Source: Drechslerella dactyloides
Lineage: Eukaryota > Ascomycota > Orbiliomycetes > Orbiliales > Orbiliaceae
Direction of reading: 5' to 3'
Assembly: GCA_020064725.1 (NCBI GenBank)
Contig: JAGTWJ010000008.1
Span: forward strand, 2,356,001 to 2,420,000
Length of the DNA: 64,000 nt
In this document: positions 61,001 through 64,000 of the stretch, piece by piece
How positions within the stretch are numbered: position 1 is the stretch's first letter
Layout of the letters: each line of letters starts with the position of its first letter
Notes under the pieces: generated by a model
Told to the model about the DNA's origin: nothing
Database searches by the model: none
Seen by the model: the letters and a program-made list of their open reading frames with translations, nothing else
Program-made: the position numbers and the translations under genes

Positions 61001-62123
61001 AACCTTCTTTCCAGCGGCCGCTAGAGACAGGCCCAGCTTGCAAGGTGCTCAGCAGACTGGATGCTTCAGCTCGGGACATGCATGCATGCACATGCATTGC
61101 TGATCACCGAGTACCCTCAAGTTACCAAATCCTTCAAGGGTCTCTCAGGCTCGATGCGCTCCGCGCTCTAGATGTGGGAAGTGGCATTGATCTGTAATTG
61201 AGCAAGACAGAAAGTGCTGCGGATTTTGGTTGTGCGAAGCTAAATTTACGCTGGTTGATTATGTAAATATCATCGTGTTGTAGCTAAAATTTAAAATTCA
61301 AAATGGCATTTTGCGGCCCGACGCATCATAAACACCAACTTGTATTATCGTCAGACATAATTTCATCCGAGAGATAGCTCCAGGTTGGCGACGGCGCAGC
61401 TGGTCTCAACCTTACCATATGTCGTTCGACCCGCGTGATATTGCGTGCTCACTTCTGACAACATCACGCGGCGCCGTGATTGGACAAACGCTGCAGTTCC
61501 AACCAGCACCTAGTTTGCATTCATGCGCGGCGGAGCACCCTCGCGAGCTAGACGCTGCGGCAAAATCCACTCCGATGTCAGTATTCACCTACAGTCTGGC
61601 ACCCGGGATTTCAGCTTCCGGTGGGCCTGCCGTCCACTCCGCTACGAAGATAGGCTGTCACCACGGGCGCCGAGCACGCCGTGACGCAGACCATGGTTCT
61701 TTGCGCAGAAAAACCATGTCAAGCGAGCACGTCGCTAGCCCCGCGAGCCATGTAACGAGTGCCTCCACACATCCATGCAAGACATTAGATCTTCTGAAGC
61801 TCCTCCATCAAAAGCAGGTGCAAGCTCGCCGGTCATCAATTAGCAGGATGGATTATCCAAGCAGATACCCTGTTGGACCCCCATGCCCGCTGGTACCGTT
61901 AGACTGGGAGGGGTAGGAGGAACCGAAGGCGGGTATCTAGAGTGCACGCAAACATATAAGAACGGTGTGTTCCGCCACCTGAAGGCTACTAGTCCTTCAA
62001 TCACCGCAGGCCAGGTCAATCATTTTTGTTTTTTAGACGTTTTACCTCAGCACGCACGCGACGGTACCCGGGGACTTCTTTGATATCTGAATTCCAGAAT
62101 CAAGTCTCAATATCGTCGTCGCA
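55020..62123. other. 7.1-kb gene-poor stretch
   Basis: No open frame here has recognisable content. The longest (57362-57868 plus, 61419-61916 plus, 61002-60508 minus) lack domains and are embedded among frames of equal length on the other strand. Composition alternates between A+T-rich (56700-56900, 57330-58350, 58830-59110) and balanced parts, without clear terminal repeats. The first few hundred bases should contain the promoter of the RNase III-like gene, and the last few hundred that of the sulfate permease. One ATGCATGC octamer lies at 61078. Multi-exon genes with very small exons could have been missed. Confidence 0.45.
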
Positions 62124-64000
62124 ATGGCTGTCTGGCAGAGAAAAGCTGCCAAATTGCTAGGTATCAAGCTCGATGCTGACATTAACGAGGGTGTGACTCG
62201 AGGAGAGTCCATCCAGTCCACGGATACCTATGTCGAGGAAGAGCCAGCGGTCCTTGACTGGATCAATGAGCATCGACCCCGGCGCAAGGAGACAGTCGAG
62301 TTTATCACCTCGTTGTTCCCTTTCCTGCAATGGATTGGAAACTATAATCTCATCTGGCTGACTGGCGACCTCGTTGCCGGTATTACCGTTGGTTTCGTCG
62401 TCGTTCCACAAGGAAGTAAGCAAAAACCAAGGATATCCCGTCGCAAAATCGCAAAAGCTCCTCCAGAATCCGCATAAGCTAATAGATTAAACTGTAGTGG
62501 CCTATGCGTTGCTTGCTCAGCTCCCCGCTGAGTACGGTCTCTACTCGTCGTTCGTCGGTGTCATGATCTACTGGTTCTTCGCTACATCCAAGGATATCAC
62601 CATCGGCCCTGTCGCAGTCATGTCCACACTTGTTGGCAATATCGTCATTAAAGCCACGGCGGAGCACCCGGAATTTACGAAACCGCAAGTCGCTAGCGCT
62701 CTAGCTCTCATTTGTGGCTGCGTTGTATTTGCAATTGGCTTCTTCCGGCTTGGATTCGTCGTGGATTACATTCCTCTTCCAGCAATTGCCGCCTTCATGA
62801 CAGGTTCTGCCCTCAATATTGCTATGGGTCAGATTCCTGGGCTCTTCGGAATCCCGACCAGCATCGTTAACAACCGTGCTGAGACTTACAAGGTTTTTAT
62901 CAACTTTTGGAAACATATTAGTGCAACCAAACTCGATGCTGCTATTGGCCTGACCGCTCTCACTATGCTGTACTTGATCCGTATTGTTGCAAATCGAATG
63001 GCCAAGCGATATCCCAGTTATCAGCGGACATGGTTCTTCGTTTGTACGTTGAGAACTTCCTTCGTCATCTTGTTGTATACCATGATTTCGTGGCTTGTCA
63101 ACCGCCATCGGCGGTCAAAGCCGGCCTTCAAGATCTTGCTTGATGTGCCAAAGGGATTCCAACATATGGGGGTGCCTGTCGTGAATGGGGAGATCATAAA
63201 ATCTTTTGTTTCCGAGCTTCCGGCGGCCGTTATAGTCCTCTTAATCGAGCATATTGTAAGAGAAGAAATCCTATTATTTCGACTTCGAAATGCCAGGAGC
63301 TGACCGAAAGCATTTAGGCTATATCCAAGTCCTTTGGTCGTGTCAATGGCTATCAGATCAATCCCTCGCAAGAACTTATTGCCATCGGTATCACAAACAT
63401 CATTGGCCCCTTCTTTGGTGCCTATCCAGCGACAGGATCATTCTCTAGGACGGCTATCAAGGCAAAAGCTGGTGTGCGAACGCCCCTTGCTGGTGTGATC
63501 ACTGGCATCATTGTCCTGCTTGCTACCTACCTCCTCACTGCCGTCTTCTTCTATATCCCGAATGCTGCTCTGGCTGGTGTCATCATTCACGCTGTTGGCG
63601 ATCTCATCACTCCTCCGAATGTGGTCTACCGGTTCTGGAGGGTTTCGCCGATTGAGGTCGTCATCTACTTCGCAGGTGTCTTTGTTTCCGTCTTCAGCTC
63701 TATCGAGAACGGCATCTATACTACCATCGCCACTTCTGCAGCCGTACTGTTGTGGAGAATTGCGAAGGCTAAAGGCCATTTCCTCGGTCGTGTTCGCGTC
63801 CAGGTTCTACCGCCGGACAACTTCTCCGACGACACCCTCGGAAACTATGGCGCCACCGGCAAGAAGGTTGATCCAGAGATCAAGGGTGCTAACGAAGCAT
63901 CCAAAGAAGCCGAGGAGCCTATGTACCACGATGTCTATCTCCCGATCGATCATAAGGACGGATCTAATCCCGCAATTGACCTCCACTCTCCGTTCCCCGG
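62124..64000 (+). CDS. Sulfate permease (SulP/SLC26 family), 3' end missing
   Basis: Exons 62124-62415, 62498-63255 and 63318 to the window end; introns GTAAGC...GTAG and GTAAGA...TTTAG. 577 residues are visible and the gene is cut before its stop. The SulP signature spans the first intron: VVPQG-MAYALLAQLPAEYGLYSSF, followed by DITIGPVAVMSTLVGN. The core has about ten to twelve membrane segments with the second conserved block GAYPATGSFSRTAIKAKAG. A cytoplasmic region begins near 520 and should lead into the STAS domain beyond the window. Related fungal proteins (Neurospora CYS-14, Aspergillus SB) import sulfate for cysteine synthesis and are switched on by sulfur limitation. The N-terminus (to about 75) is hydrophilic, as usual. 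No CYS3/MetR-type palindrome was noticed upstream. Confidence 0.95.

Noticed and set aside
61419..61916. 165-codon open frame upstream of the sulfate permease
   Set aside because: Ser/Ala/His-rich low-information product with no recognised motif; likely chance.

Overview
The window reads as nuclear DNA of a filamentous ascomycete (Pezizomycotina). Genes carry short GT-AG introns, intergenic stretches are long and pyrimidine-rich, one A+T-rich gene-free block looks like mutated repeat DNA, and the gene set is typically fungal: arginine-pathway CPSase, proteinase K-like subtilase, Kex2-type processing sites, and a fungal-only 776-residue protein. The class within Pezizomycotina cannot be fixed from sequence alone. 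No bacterial or viral genes, tRNA, rRNA or CRISPR array were recognised.

Layout. 1-1038: 3' end of a Sel1-repeat protein gene. 2837-5608: CLIP-170/Bik1/Tip1-type microtubule plus-end protein. 6600-9080: A+T-rich block, followed by an orphan secretory-pathway gene (9239-11038). 12020-15799: mitochondrial arginine-specific carbamoyl-phosphate synthase large subunit, tail to tail with a PWWP chromatin-reader gene (19328-17170, minus strand). 21691-26437: secreted subtilisin and a small secreted protein. 26438-28768: fungal-only protein with one N-terminal membrane segment. 35946-29166 (minus): spliceosomal helicase BRR2. 40216-37787 (minus): Pro/His-rich protein with a Cys-rich zinc-type module. 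40.2-46.4 kb: six kilobases without a convincing gene. 46460-47496: uncharacterised, possibly broken gene. 48378-49721: APH/ACAD10-11-type phosphotransferase. 51130-50270 (minus): Kex2-site cell-surface protein with pentapeptide repeats. 55019-53833 (minus): RNase III-fold plus dsRBD protein whose catalytic residues are mostly lost. 55.0-62.1 kb: a second gene desert. 62124-64000: sulfate permease cut by the window end.

The genes do not form one pathway. Housekeeping functions (splicing, arginine synthesis, microtubule dynamics, chromatin reading, sulfate uptake) alternate with secreted or lineage-restricted genes that sit beside gene-poor DNA. Points most worth a second look: the pentapeptide-repeat surface protein with a Kex2 site; the RNase III-like protein with degenerate active site; a 37-nt intron in the PWWP gene; an octamer (ATGCATGC) that recurs about seven times more often than chance and only outside coding sequence; and a small ORF with a PCNA-binding-like motif inside the A+T-rich block.
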